Of a stretch of 64,000 nucleotides of DNA, positions 24,344 through 37,400 are shown one piece after another. A program made the translations under genes and the position numbers. Under the pieces are notes generated by a model. The model saw nothing but the letters and a program-made list of their open reading frames with translations, was not told where the DNA came from and did not search any database. Location of the stretch: NCBI RefSeq assembly GCF_003945595.2, contig NW_024104532.1:557501-621500 (forward strand), written 5' to 3'. How positions within the stretch are numbered: position 1 is the stretch's first letter; every line of letters starts with the position of its first letter. The stretch is from Pipra filicauda. Lineage: Eukaryota; Chordata; Aves; Passeriformes; Pipridae.

Positions 24344-24349
24344 TTTAAT
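24344..24349 (-). terminator. FAXDC2: Possible FAXDC2 polyadenylation signal (ATTAAA)
   Basis: Read on the minus strand this is ATTAAA, about 390 bases after the FAXDC2 stop at 24741. No AATAAA was found on that strand between the stop and the LARP1 3' end. The resulting 3'UTR would be about 0.4 kb. The position is plausible, but the variant signal alone is weak evidence. Confidence 0.4.
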
Positions 24350-24740
24350 ACTATCACATGCAATTACAGTGACCTTGCTGGTGTTTCTATAGAGTCAGTG
24401 CTGCTGAGAGTTGCCTGTGGAAACTGGTGCTAAAACCTCAGTAATTCTTAATGAAAACTCCCCAGAGTCACGTGGCCCAGAACACACCTGGCTCATGCAC
24501 AGGCAGCTGGAACCAAGGGACAGTGCAAGTAATTAAGAAGCAAACCACTACATTTTGCTTAAAAGTAGATTTCTAGAGCAAGAGTTTTTTGCAGTAAATG
24601 TGCAGTCATTTCCAGCAGCATGTTTGACTTCAGTTTCGGGTCTCGTTATGTGTGAACAATAACTTGTTTCCCAGTTAAAATACTATTTGGCATAAATCAT
24701 TGTCTCTCACTCTGCTGGTCACAAGAGCTGCTGGGCTGGT

Positions 24741-27700
24741 TCACTCGGCCCTCTTGGGTGCCTCGGGGATACTTTCGGAGAGCGGTGTGAGGCCGAGGAG
24801 GACCTTGTGTCTCTCAAAGGCTTTGGTTTGTCTGAACACTCTGTCTGTGCCATGCAGATAATCCAGCACTCCCAGGACTCCATAGCACTGGTTGAACCTG
24901 AGAACCAAACGAAGATAAACATCGCTAGAAAGCTACTGAGGTTACCTCACCTTTTGTATTTCCATTCCTTTGGGAGCCCTGTAACCTGTCTGTGATTTCT
25001 GTCCCTGCACCAGTCTCCCTGGCAGCTCTGTTGAAGCCTGGGTGAAACTTGTGCAGCTTCCCTCTTTGCTGCCTTTGTTACCCAGAAATGGTGGCACTGA
25101 GCAGCAGCCACGACTCTCCCAGGCAGCTGAGCTGTGGGAGCAGCTGGACACTTGTATTACCATTCCATGTGCTCCCAAGACTCAACTGCCATGGGACACA
25201 GAGTGGCTGTGCTTCCAGCACTGGGATACTGGCAGAGCTGTCCTGCCCAGAGAGCATCTTGGATCTGCAATCATCTGTGTCCTGACAGGAGGTGAGATTC
25301 AGAGGAAACGACAGATAAGAACTGGCACCGTGTTTGTGGTGCTGCCCAACATTTGGGTGGCGAGTGAACTGTCCCATGGGCTGGATCTGTAGGAGGGGCA
25401 GACTTGGAGAAGTGTCTGAATCTGGTACACATCTGGGAGATGGGAACAATTCTTCCACTGCTCAGGTATGTGTCCCTGAACAACCTGCTGCAACTGCTCT
25501 CTCCAGAATAGGAGGAGCCTGGGAATCTCTGCCAGGAAGGGTTGTGATTGTCTGGGCAAGGTGTTATCTGATTAGTGTTTCTAATCCCAGTGTATGGGAG
25601 AGGAACAGACAGGCTTCCTGCATGTTCCCTTCACCTGTGTGACTTGCCCTGTCTTTACATCACATGCAATGTCCTCTAAACTTCTAGGAAGAGCCTTGCA
25701 GAGAACTGTCTTTGACAGGGCTGGAGTCCCTTGAAATCCTGATCTGTTTAACTGCTGTAAGAACTGGCAGCATTCAGCAGGTGAACTGGAGAGCTGCTCT
25801 GCCTGTACATGAGTCGTGCAAACCCACTTGACCCTTGGAGAGGAGCTCTGCCCACCAGTGGTGCCAGAGTGCCGGCAGGAGGGGAAGGGGAAGCTGAGCA
25901 GTGCCCAGACGTACTTGAGGTGGTGGAAGTCGTGGAACTCTGGAGATGGCAGGAAGGGCAGGTGGTATCCGCAGTGTGAAATGCTTGTTGTTACGAGAGC
26001 AAGGGAGAACCACACTGAGATTGAAACAATGTGAGACCCCATGACCATCGGGCCAGTTATGACAGGCAGCGTGTTGGAGAGCTGGAAAGGAGAACAAACC
26101 ACCTCAGTAATGCTCCACAACAAGCAGACCCTCCTCTAGGAGCTGAATTGTGTCACCTGGGTGATGCATGACATTAGTTTTGCGCAAACAGCACAAAGGG
26201 AAGATGCCTCTGTGAACATCTTAATAAAGTTACATAATCATCCAAAAAATAATTATGGGACTAACAGAGTTCTACTAACTGCAAACCACAGTCATAGCCC
26301 AAGCTCCCTAAGCTTGTAGGAGGAGTTAGACATGAGACCAAACCGTGGATGTGAGGGCAGCATGATTCCAGTAAATCATCCTGGAGTCTGAGGTATGAAT
26401 TTCAGCTTCACTGTGGAATAACACTGAGGCTGCTCTTGGGAAACCTCACTGTAAAAGGGTATGGCCTGTGGACACACACAGTGATGTGATGATCTGCATC
26501 ACTTCACCGTGTCCTGCCCGTGACACACAGAGAGACTCAGAGCTGGTGCTCTGGCCCAGGACTCCTGTTAACAGGAGATGGGACTTCTAAGTAGAATCTT
26601 TTCAAGGTGGGATGTGTTTTCTGGGAAGTCTCAGCTGGAGAAGTGCTGGGAGACACTCCTGCAAACACTGATCACATTTACTTCTCTTACCATTTCTCCT
26701 AATCCCATGGAAATCATGCTCCACACAGCAACTGGAGGGTGATTATGGGAGAATCCACTTACTATGTGTTCTACAGGGTGAGCATAAATGGAGACCACGC
26801 CGACGGGGGCTGTCCACTCATGGTGCTTCTTGTGAATGTGCTTATACAGGACTGGGTGGTGAACAAGCCTAAGCAGAGCAAACAGAGAAAGGAGAAAACA
26901 GAGAAAGGCAGGTTTTGAGCTCTGCAGAAAGGAACATGGAATAACAGAACACAGAATTTCTGTGGGAGACTTGCTCATATCTCCTCTCACTTAAGGATTT
27001 AAACTGGGAATAAGAGTGTAGGACTCCTGCCTTCCCATGCTCTCTCTCTGTAGTACTGAGCCTTCACTCAACTGATGTGTCCACTGGCTGATGTTAAACT
27101 TAGTCCACATAAATCCTATAAATCAATGTTCCTGAATGACTCATTTGCTCAAATATGGGAGAACTGCTTAGGGGAAGACTCTGTATTTTCACTGTTTTGA
27201 CTTTTCCAACTGGCAACTGTTAGAGTCAGAATTTTTGGTTCCATGGGCTCTTTGTAAGAAATAGATTTTACTTTTTGGTGCATTTGTCTAAAAGGGAAAC
27301 CTACATATTTCTGAGAGTGCTGAGCTCACTTCTGCATGGGCTTTTGTAGGCTTTTGTCCTCCTTGTTCTAGCTTTGTCCTCTAGAAATCCTGCAGTGTTG
27401 GGAGCCAGGCCCTGTTTCGTGGGTGTTGTACAAGGGAACGGGAGATCAGTCACTGACCTTTTGGACTTTTTTTCTTTCAGGATACTGAGCCTCACTCTTT
27501 TCAAAGAACACAGCTCTTGTGTAAAGCTGCCTGTTTTGTTTCTTCCTTAGCTTCTAAGCTGTTCCACCTTTGTAATTTTACCCATTTTTGCTTACTCTAG
27601 GTAGTGGCAGCACCAAAGCCTCATGTTGTAAGGGTGCATTTCAGGACCTGTAAGTTTTCCCATATAAATACTCTAGACTGGTGGAAGAGGGGGACTAGGA

Positions 27701-30700
27701 TTATTGCTGTTGTAGGAGATGAGTATAATCTTAAAGGCATGGAGGAGAATCAGAATCCTGTTCCTGTGCTCAGCTCACCTGTGTGTATAATAGAAGAGAA
27801 TTTCCTCTATTATGATGAAGATGCTTAGCTCCACAAGAAACCACTGGAAAGTGGGTAATTCCTTGCTGAAGGTGTTGCCCCACCATTTCATGACATGGAA
27901 CATGGCCACAAGCATAGGCAAGGAGACAAAGAACTGATTACCCAGTGCTGTGTAGATGGCTTGGCACAGCTTCTTTGTGTCCACCTGCAAAAGAGAAGTC
28001 AGGACTTGAGGCAAAGTAAGGAGTGATGCAGCTTTAGTTGGAAGGATAAAAAGCTTTTAGATTTATAGGCAGTTCATTTTGGGACCAACTTTTTAACAAG
28101 CTGTCAATCCAGATCTGATCAGTAACCTGATTATAGGATCTGCCTTCCTCTCTGCTGTGGATATACAAGACTTGGCTTGATTCTCCTGGAATCCTACCTG
28201 GTTGCAAGAGAAAAGCATAACAGGTTCTTCTCCCCATTCCTGGCCTAAGAGACTGCAGGAAGTGTTTAGCCAGCAGAAGAGGCAGAGTGGGAAGTACTTA
28301 CAGGATCATTCTTGCCCAGCTGAATGCGATAGCGAGTAATGAAAGTTGGCTTTCCTGTTATATCAGCCACCATAAGGATTCCATTGAAGCCCCAGAAAGC
28401 AAGTGCAGGCACCAATGCAGCCCCTGTGGCGTGAGGAGAGGGCAGAGATGTGTGAATGGAGAGCTATGAATAAATCAGAAACAAAATACACTGGCATAGT
28501 ATCCAGAGGACCTTGCTGGGACTCAGACGTGCCAAGACCTGCCCTGAGATGCTTTAAAATGAAATATGGGTAAGTTTTGACATCCAGGTAAGATCTAAAG
28601 AATGGGGAGGAGGTTAGAGAGGACGAATGTCTCACAGGTTGAAACTTGAGAAAACTGAGGCTAAGAAAAGGTCTCTCTGTTCTGGGTTACTTTTAAATAC
28701 AAGTAGTATAATGTTGAGTTGATCCCTAGAACCTTGCAAGGTCCCTATAAGTTCTGTTCACCAGCTGTTAATCACAGAGAAGAGTTTTACAGGTACTAGA
28801 GCAAGAGTAAAATCCATTAATTGTACTTAAATTTTTAGTAATCAGTTCTGCTGAGTCATTCAGTTCTCACAGGAGCAAAGTATCTTCACAGGGAAGCCAT
28901 TTCAGCAGCAGAAAAAGATCAGATTTTTAATCTGTACAGGGAGTCTAATGGTGACCCCATTCAAAGGCAGAACAGCTGCACAACATCAGCTGTCTCTGGC
29001 TTCCAAGCCAGTGCTTTTCTGTGGGATTAGTGAGTTTGGCAGGTCCATGAACCCCTTTTACATACAGTACATGGATGATTTCTCCTACAGAGGAGTGTTG
29101 TTAAAACTCACCAAGGAGGAAGATTGTCCACTCATCTCCCTCAAAGAAGTTGTAGAACTTCAGCCATGTTGTTTGCCAGAAATTGCCTAAAGTTATATCC
29201 TGCATAAACCTGTGGAAATAAGAGTTCTTGGTTGCCCATCTTCTTGTCATCCACTTTTTTCCCCTTTTCACAGAAAAGTTTCACCTCAAGCCACTTTGTT
29301 TGAACAATCTTACCAAGAAACAGAGTTCACTAAGGCAGTGAACGTGAGCAGGCCTGTACTGAAGGCGTAGGCACTGATCTTCAAGGCATCCCAGAGCTTC
29401 TCTTCCTGTGGGAATCAAAAAGAGAAAGCACGTGCTGCTGAGGCCTGCCCTGGCATTTTTGGTATTTGCAATGGTAAAGGCAGTCCTGTGATGGCCTGTT
29501 TTGTTTCATACACACTCTGAAGAACACAGTAACAAAGCTGTTATGGGATATTGTGTGTAATTGAGGGGGGAGTACACACACATCCATCTGCCATGCTTAC
29601 AGAGACCTGACGTGTCACTGATGTGGAATTTCTCTGGAATAACCAAAGGGAGAGAAAGGACCACTGATTTTTCCCTCTCTGTTTTTAGTTGGCATGCTGC
29701 TCAGTACCTGGAGGAGTACAAGGAGCTTCTGGATAACTCGGAGCAGTGGGAAAAGAACACCTGGGGGTAAGGAGTGGTGCTCCACTTCAGCACCTCCCTC
29801 CTTCAGTATTTTCTCCCTCCCAGGATACAGTATGCTTTTTCCCACCCAAAATAGTCAAGAACTGCTGTGCTCAGATGACCTGGTTAACAGCTCCAGTTAA
29901 TCCAGAACCTCTCCTCTCAACATTCCTTTTTGTTTTGAAGACCCTTTGTGAAGCCCATTGCCCACGTGCCCAGAAACTTGCCTTTTTTCCCCAAGTATAA
30001 CAGAGCTTTAACACCTTTCCTTTCATAATTCACTTTGCTGTGCCTTTAGGCCATCACAGGTACAACTCAGCTCCAGTGCTGAGAGTACAACTTGGCCAGC
30101 AGGTATCATGTGCCATCTGTATAACACAACTGCACATCAACAGGGAGCTAAAACACTCAGCTTCTCACAAGTACAAAGTTCTATAAATCCCTGCTCTCAG
30201 CCACAGAAATGTTATCTTCTGAAGAAATATTCCTGTGGGCAGCTCTAATGTTAGCAGGACTTTTTATCACAGTAAGGATTTTAACTGTACAGAGCAACTG
30301 CAAGACTCAGAAAATTACCAGTGAGACCTTTTGATTCTAGGAATAAGTATATTCAAAAAGCAGCATTCTATATTTGAATATTTAAATATTCAAAATCAAG
30401 ATGTTTAGCAAATATATGACAAATTTGTAATTAATGATCTGTCTTTTAGAGTGGCCCAAGTTTGAATTGGTTCTGGAGTTCAGCAATCTTAGTGAATATG
30501 AATTATATTTATCTGCAGGATGTTTTTAAAAAAAAATCAATGTAATTTTAAAATAATATTATATAATAACCAGCTATTGTCTTCTTCATTCCTCTGTCCT
30601 TCCTGTTTTTTAACTGTGGTGTTGTGCTGTACAAACAGACTGGAGTAGAAATAGTATGATTCATAGTTGCAGTTCTGCTTGTCTTCTGTCAGAGAGGACA

Positions 30701-32172
30701 AACAAGAGAGACAGCTCACTGAGAAACATTGAATGCAGGTGGTTTAGGGTAATGCAATATAGAAAAATTCTCTTTACGTGGCTTTCAGATTCTGTAACAG
30801 CTACAGAACATTAAATGTTACCCAGGACTTGTCAGCAATATTTATCTGTCCCAGGACAGAACTTTGCTTGTTAGCACTGAAATATTCCTTATTAAAACAA
30901 ACAAACATTTCCTCTTATCACCTTCTTTTTTTTTTTTAATCAAGTGAGCAACTGGGGAGGAATTAATTGCCAGGACTCTTGCCCTACAGCTTGATGTTTG
31001 TGAACCCTACAAGTTTATATTATAGCAATGCTATCAGCTGCCAGTGTTATCACTGGCTGTACTGAACTGCAGAGGCCAGGCTGGCAAAAGTCTCAACTCC
31101 AGCTTCAGATAGTGCCTGCTGGATCCTGGGCTGGAGATCTGCTCTCTTAGCAATTTCATACTTCCAGTTGCCTCCATGTTATGCTGAAGTAAGACTTTCT
31201 TAATCTTTAGACCCTGGAACATCACCCACATATTCTTTAAAAAAAAATGTTACAAAAGCTATAAAAAGCTTTGAGCTTTTTCTCCTGGGATGAAGAAAGA
31301 ACATACCAGACAAAAATTCTGATGTCTTACAAGTGTTAAAATTTTTAGTTAGACCAAATAAGATTTCAGATGCTTTAGCATCCTCCAGCTGAAGAACTCA
31401 AAAGTTTCAAAAATTAGTAACTCCTAATACTCCCCACACACTGTGCAAGTCTTGCCTTGAGACAGGATAGAGTAGGTAAAGCTCAGAACCTCAGCTATTT
31501 AAAAAGCCCTTTGGCTAGAAACTGTTTTGTTTTGGGGCTGTGCTTTTATTGCATGTGATGAAGTGATTACATGAACAAGTCACATACAATGTAATTACAT
31601 GAGCTGTAGAAGCAGAGAAGTTTACATATATATATAAAAAAAATCTTGTTCATCAAGTCCAAGTACTTAACACCCTGTTTCTCTTCATGCCAACAGCTCC
31701 AGCACAGTAGTTTCCAAACTAATTCATGGATTGCTTGAGTTCTTGCCCTTAAAGGGCTTGTAGAAGTTGGCAAATTCCTTAAGTGCAGAACAGGGTTGCT
31801 GCTGGCATGGTGAAGAGACTGGGGCACATCAGCTGGGTCTGGGCCCAGTGAGGTGGTCCAGCTTCTGGTTATGGGGGAGTGTTGTGGGTTCTTGCCACAC
31901 AAAGATAACAGGCCTTTCCTCACTTGCTGCTGTAGCTGCAGTCCACTGGAAGGGAAAAACACAGGGGAAATGCTGCTGTAGTGATAAGAGATGAGCTCCT
32001 AATTGTACTGAAGTGATCGGAACGCGGATGTGTCTGTCACTTCTCTTAGAAGATGATTCAACACATCCAGCCTTCCAAAGCACCTGGATAATTCTTCCCT
32101 TAAAAGATGACCTTGAGCCTTTACCTGCTTCTGCTGCTCAGCCATGGTGGAATATCCAGAGTCTGTTTTCAT
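24741..32172 (-). CDS. FAXDC2: FAXDC2, fatty acid hydroxylase domain-containing 2 (8 coding exons, complete)
   Basis: This is a multi-pass ER-membrane protein of the di-iron fatty acid hydroxylase/sterol desaturase superfamily, linked in mammals to sterol (C4-demethylation-type) metabolism. Exons, 5' to 3' on the minus strand: 32172-32125, 29405-29314, 29209-29112, 28423-28302, 27984-27779, 26868-26763, 26081-25915, 24897-24741. Phases join throughout and give 331 residues; human is 333 as I recall. Three histidine clusters are visible: H188-x3-HH193, H201-xx-HH205 and H274-xx-HH278. There are additional His at 219/223 and 260/264, as needed to hold two irons. Hydrophobic helices precede and separate them (about residues 22-46, 70-100, 130-185 and 225-258). 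The start is the ATG lying directly after an AG acceptor. Its 16-residue exon MKTDSGYSTMAEQQKQ matches the human N-terminal exon in length and MK start. An upstream exon might extend the frame (33371-33307). Confidence 0.95.
25915..27984 (-). other. FAXDC2: FAXDC2 catalytic histidine-box exons
   Basis: Exon 27984-27779 ends in IEEILFYYTHR. The split AG|G codon joins it to LVHHPVLYKHIHKKHHEW in exon 26868-26763, building boxes HX3HH and HX2HH. Exon 26081-25915 carries SHCGYHLPFLPSPEFHDFHH, the last box. All eight expected iron-ligand histidines are present, so the enzyme looks catalytically intact. The third exon ends at AA in CTC-AA with donor GTACGT. The next exon supplies the G, then FNQCYGVLGVLDYLHGTD, which restores the conserved LKFNQCYG sequence. 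Confidence 0.92.
29406..32124 (-). other. FAXDC2: FAXDC2 first coding intron; no gene inside
   Basis: This 2.7 kb interval is AT-richer than the LARP1 region. It has poly-A/T runs (for example near 30530 and 30930) and chance open frames on both strands. No repeat family or RNA gene was recognised. The other FAXDC2 introns over 300 bases (24898-25914, 26082-26762, 26869-27778, 27985-28301 and 28424-29111) also show nothing beyond chance frames. Confidence 0.55.
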
Positions 32173-33306
32173 CTGAAATAAAAGGTGATCTAAGTAAGTG
32201 AACCTTGGACAGCTGGAGAGTGAAAGACTACACTGCTGGCAACAGCAAATCCCCTCAACTTCCAGTCAGTTGCAAAAGTGTAAAATATTTACTCTGTGTG
32301 CCCTGTCCTGTCCTGCTCCATCCTTCATGTTACCATCGAGCAAAGCTGAGCTCTAGAGAAGAAAAATGCCCTTATTTCCTGATGAGTTAGAAGTGTCCCA
32401 GAAGACTAACAGGGATGCAAGGATAACAAAGAAATATGGGAGGATAGCCAAACCCAAAGCTTTTTGCTCATGGCACACGTGTAGTGACACAGCTGCCTCC
32501 CTTGATCTGACCCAGGAATACAGTGCACCCAGCAGCAGCTCCAGCCCTTCTCAGATTGTGAGGAAATGATGATGTGGGGTGTTTCCTTCCATAACATGCA
32601 GTTAAACTAACAGGAATGAAAAAAAAAAATCCTAAAACAACAAAGTGAGTTTGTGCCACAAAGGATTAACACAGTAGAGCTCCACACAGCCTTCACTCAT
32701 GTGGCAGAGAAACTGTAAATTACAGCCTAAGAACATGGTAACTGATAAAATCATCTTTGCTTCAAGTCCTGCTATGGTCAGTTGGAGGGTTAAAGTCCTA
32801 AATGGACATGTGGCCACCTCATAATAAATCCCCCTGCATCTGGCTCTGGCTTGACCATTTGTTAATCGTTTTGTTAAAAAAAACCTCAAAAATAAATCAG
32901 ACCCAAGGTTTAAGTAGCTGCTGGGCCTTCACCACTGGCCACAGCCACAAAGGGTTCTCTATGTCAGGCCATGTTCTGGCTGTCCTAGGGATTATTGTGT
33001 AGCTGTTTTTATATTGCAACGCTCTTATCATCAAATATAATTAGCAAAAGTTAACAAAACATTCCTTAATGTTTTCTTGGTTTCACATGATCTTTAAAAA
33101 CAAACACACAAGTTCTAATAATACAATGGCCAGATTACTGAGGATTGTGGAATTTAATCCATTTTGCTTTTCATACTCAGCAGAATATTCAAGCACAGGC
33201 AAAACATGTTACTAAGGTACAAAGGAAAGCACAGAGAGGTTTAAAGGCACCTGTCTAAGGCACAAACACTTAAAAATTACCCATTAGGAAGATGATATTC
33301 TATTAC

Positions 33307-33371
33307 CTTTATGATGGAGGGAAGCCTCTTAGGAGTACTCTTCTTGCAGCGACTCAGAAAGGAGGAATACA
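33307..33371 (-). other. FAXDC2: Candidate upstream FAXDC2 exon (5'UTR or N-terminal)
   Basis: On the minus strand, a strong acceptor (CTTCTTTTTGGCAG) is followed by 65 bases and a donor AAAG|GTAATA. The 65 bases have no stop in the frame continuous with the ATG at 32172. They would encode YSSFLSRCKKSTPKRLPSIIK joined to MKTDSG. Without a recognised upstream ATG it may be 5'UTR. If the preceding exon ended in A, the first codon would be a split ATG. Human FAXDC2 as I know it starts at the downstream Met, so UTR is the default reading. Confidence 0.45.
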
Positions 33372-34182
33372 CTGCCAAAAAGAAGTCCCCTTATTAGCCA
33401 GGAGGTTATAGTTTACCTTTGAAATTATAGCCTTCTGGGTTCTTGCAAATATAACTCTGTTTATTTACAGGTGTTTCCAGCTCTGTTTCTCTACATTACA
33501 TATTAGTATGCAGGCTAAAGGGCATGAGATAGAAAAATTAAGACACCTTCTTCCTGCTTACTCTTGGACAGAAAAGGACAAGAACAGCCCACCACACACT
33601 TCAGTGGAAGAAACTAATGTTAAACAGTTTTGAGAAGGAAAAAAGAAAAACTAGGCAAAAAGTGATTTGAAACTGGAAACTGGGAGCTCAACTCCCACCC
33701 CCCTATTTCAATGCCAGGGTTGGATGTACTCCTATGGGAAATGCCAACTTTTGGTAGCAGTCTTAAAAAAAACCCAAACCCAAGTTCACTTTGTCTCCCT
33801 TGGCCAAAAAAGGTAGTGTGAGAGGTGCCCTAAGGTGCTATTGCTTAAAATGAGAATGCATTAGGGAGCTCACAGTGTCCAGGGCTTCTTGTCTTTCCCC
33901 AGACCTAGAGCTCCTCACTACTGGACTCTGTGAGCTGCCAGGGCCAATTCTCTTCTCCTCTTATATGTTGTTTGCCAACCACAATTTTATTGATAAAATA
34001 TAGTTGGACTCTAAGATAGATGAAGAATACCCGTAAGAAACAATCATAAATAACCTGCTGGCCTGAACACAACAGCGTGAATAATCCTTGCCACAAGGAT
34101 AAATTTAAATTGATCTTATAATAGTTTTTACAAGACCTTCTGATCACATCTGTTACATAACACGCATTATATGCCCATCTTG

Positions 34183-34400
34183 TCACAGAGGTCCTCTTAG
34201 GGCAGGTGTGCCCACTGCCTCCAAGAAAACAAATGCTTGAAATATGTCAGGCTTGAATAATCCATTTATTTTTGAGGCTTTGTTCCATTCCAGCTTTCTT
34301 AACAGGTTGTTCAGAGCCTTCAAAAGTTGAGTGTCTGCAGGGAGGGAGATTCCACAGCTTCTCAAGGAAATCTGTTCCAGCATTTGACAACCTTCACTGT
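34183..34400 (-). mobile_element. Degraded CR1 LINE 3' fragment
   Basis: Phrases such as GGAGGGAGATTCCACAGCTTCTC, AAATCTGTTCCAGCATTTGACAACC and GGTTGTTCAGAGCCTT match, with many changes, the reverse complement of avian CR1 3' ends. The element therefore lies in minus orientation. Edges are approximate and the copy is old and non-coding. Confidence 0.65.
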
Positions 34401-37400
34401 GATTTTTTTCCCCTCAGAATTTGCCCTTTGGCTGTGCACATCCCTATCTTTACAACCATCCATCAGGGAGCTGAAAACAGTAATGTGCAACACTTATTAA
34501 TGTGTAAAATGCAATATGCAACCTCTAGTAAGCCACATTTCAGGATAAAACTTTACATATTTACACTAAACCAAGATAAATTTGGATGGATGAGGTTTTC
34601 CCCAACATCTAATTACCTACTCTTTTTAGTGTTGGGTAATGTCTCTCCTGATTCAGGATAAACCAAATACATTAAAAAACCATTCATGTAACCATGGCTG
34701 TTTCAGCAAACAAAAAAGCCATTCAACTGCTTGGCACTGCTCTCATGTTGGCATGTTTTACAGCCCCGAATCAACCAGTGAAGCTCTCAGCTGCCTGCAG
34801 CTATTTCCAAATATCAGCTAGAACTAGAGCTGTGTAAGAAAAAAAAGAGTTCCTTTTCAGTTATTTCAAATTAGTTAACATAAAAATTGATCCAGATCAA
34901 ATTCTCAACCTTGAAGTAAGAGTAATTGATTTTCCAGTCAGTCTCTTGGCATTAAAGGGGATACATACACTAGTCAAAAAAGAATTCTAATACATTTTCT
35001 AAATTATTATTTCCATGTATAACTTCATTTATCCAACAAGTGTTCATTAAGTAATAGATCTGTTTTCAGCAAATTTTCCACTTCAGGTACCAGGATAGGT
35101 TAGTTTGTCTAAGCCATGTTTTACAATGCTCAGTATAATCTGAAAAGGAAAGAACTGCCATATTTTTTACAATTGTTTTAACATGTGCATCATTATTTAC
35201 ACCCCATCTCTGCTGTCCCCTTAGATTTCTGGTGCCCAAGATGAGGCACCACAGGTGCCATTCCCCCTGCACTGTACCCATTGCACTGCACCCTTCTGAC
35301 AGCAGCCAGACAGTCCTGCACAGAGGGTGCAGCTGAGTGACTGGCTGCTCACCTCGGTATTCCTTCTGCCTTCCTGCTTAAACCTTCTGTTGTAGACCTT
35401 AATTCCCTGGAATCAACCTTTATAGTGCACAGACAGTGGAAAGCTGCTCCTGGGAGAAAAAAGGCTGTAACTATTCATGGAAGTACAGAACATATAGAAA
35501 CAAAAACACAGGACCACTCACCTGGTCACCTGAGCAGTTGCATATCCACGAAGCTCTGTGGGCAGACACAGGACCAGACGTCGTTTGATGTCCTACCAAG
35601 CCCTGCACGGGTCTGAGGGCAACCACCGTTCCTAGAAAAGCTCACAATGGACTTCACACAGACACACGACGCTGCCTTTTAATGACTTCCTCAAAGTTTC
35701 TATCATATCTTTTCAAGCTACTACACCCTTGAACTCTGGCTGCCCATTCTTCGCTCACCTCCTGCTGATGGTAGCCTAGGAGAGGTCCTTTGTGTCTATT
35801 CAGAGCCCAGAGTTCAACTCTTCACCTTTCACCACTGCTGTGGAAACTTTATGAGGGTTTAGGCAAAGGCAACAGGGGTGTGTTTCCAAGCAGAGGCGGC
35901 TGTCCCCTCCCAGACAAGTCATGTGAAGCCAGTGCCATGTCACTCACTGTTAGTGCTGGCAGTGTTCCCCGTGCCTATGTGCTGTTACTCAGTTAAGCAT
36001 GTGCAATACATCTCTGCAGGTAAGAATTTTTCATCAAGAGTTCATCACAGTACCTGAGAATAAAAGAGCCACCAACGCCCTAAGGATAAGTAGTTTTTAT
36101 AATTCAGCAACTCATGTTTTGAGCACAAAATAGCTAGAGTGAGTACAACTGAATGGGTCAAAGGTGTATTTGTTAAAAGCAATAAGGGCTACTGTGCAAT
36201 CTGGCAAAAAAACACAGTCTAGTTTTCATTCTGCTGTACTAGGTCTATAAATTACACCAACGCTGTTGTTACACAGTGTCTTCAACCAGTCACAGGCAGT
36301 GGTTCCATCAGGAAGAAGATGCATATAGGTTAGCACGTGCTTGGGCTTAGTTGTCTTTGAATATGATGTTTACAGACCATAAAGTCTGTAATTATGGTAT
36401 TGCAGAGAGCAAGATGTAATTTACAGTAGTATTGGTCTTTATTATGCAAATATGGCCCCAATCTGTTACTTACCCAATATATAGTGACTTACTACAAACT
36501 AAGCTCTGAGAACTGAGTGTTATTATCATAACTTTCCAGACTTATTTTTTCACATGAGGAAAAACAAGGAATATCACCTCTCCCTCACAGTTAGCCTTGT
36601 ATGGCCACTCTCAGGTGAAGCAACCTCTCACACCAGCAGAGCTGGAGCTGCGGAGGGCTGCAAGCGTGACTAGAATTTAACAGCGTTACTGTTGCTGTTG
36701 ACACTTTCTCTTGACTAATTCCAACTGCTCCATAGTAGGAATTTGTAATTCTTAGCTACTGCTACTAATTGTTATTTATCAAAGACAGCAGACTCAACAG
36801 GGAGGAATGTGATTCCTTCAAACTATGTACTCACATGCAGAGGAGGAAGTGGAAATGGGCATTTCAAGAGGGGGATGCCACATGGATGATATCCTGAGCC
36901 CATCTTTGTTTGGACTTGAGATTGCAGTTGGAGGATTGTCCATCCAACAGCCAAAAGCAGCTGATAAAACAGTGAATTTCAAAGACCTCAGTGTTCCTTT
37001 GTAACCACTGCTCAATTCCAACATGGGTGATCTCTGAAATATTCATACCCATAGGAACAGACAGCTCAGCACATCAGGGATGTGACAGCTCATGACATTA
37101 CATCATAGGGATGTAAATGTCATTTACCTTCTGCTGCAACTTGTGTCTAGCACATGTTGTCACTAATCAGCTGCTTCTCTGCTGGCTGCCCTGTGCCCTG
37201 CACTGGTGTCTCCACCACAGACACTCCAAGGCTGGTGTAATCTTTGCTGAGGAATGCAAGAAGTCCGATTTCTTCTCAGCAGAAAAGCTTTTTGATTAAA
37301 GACTTAATACCTTTGATCACTCTCCACAGTTTTTTTAAGAGTCACTGGTTGTTTCACTGTTTGAAAAGAGTATCAGGAGAAAATCTCTGAAGTACATTTC

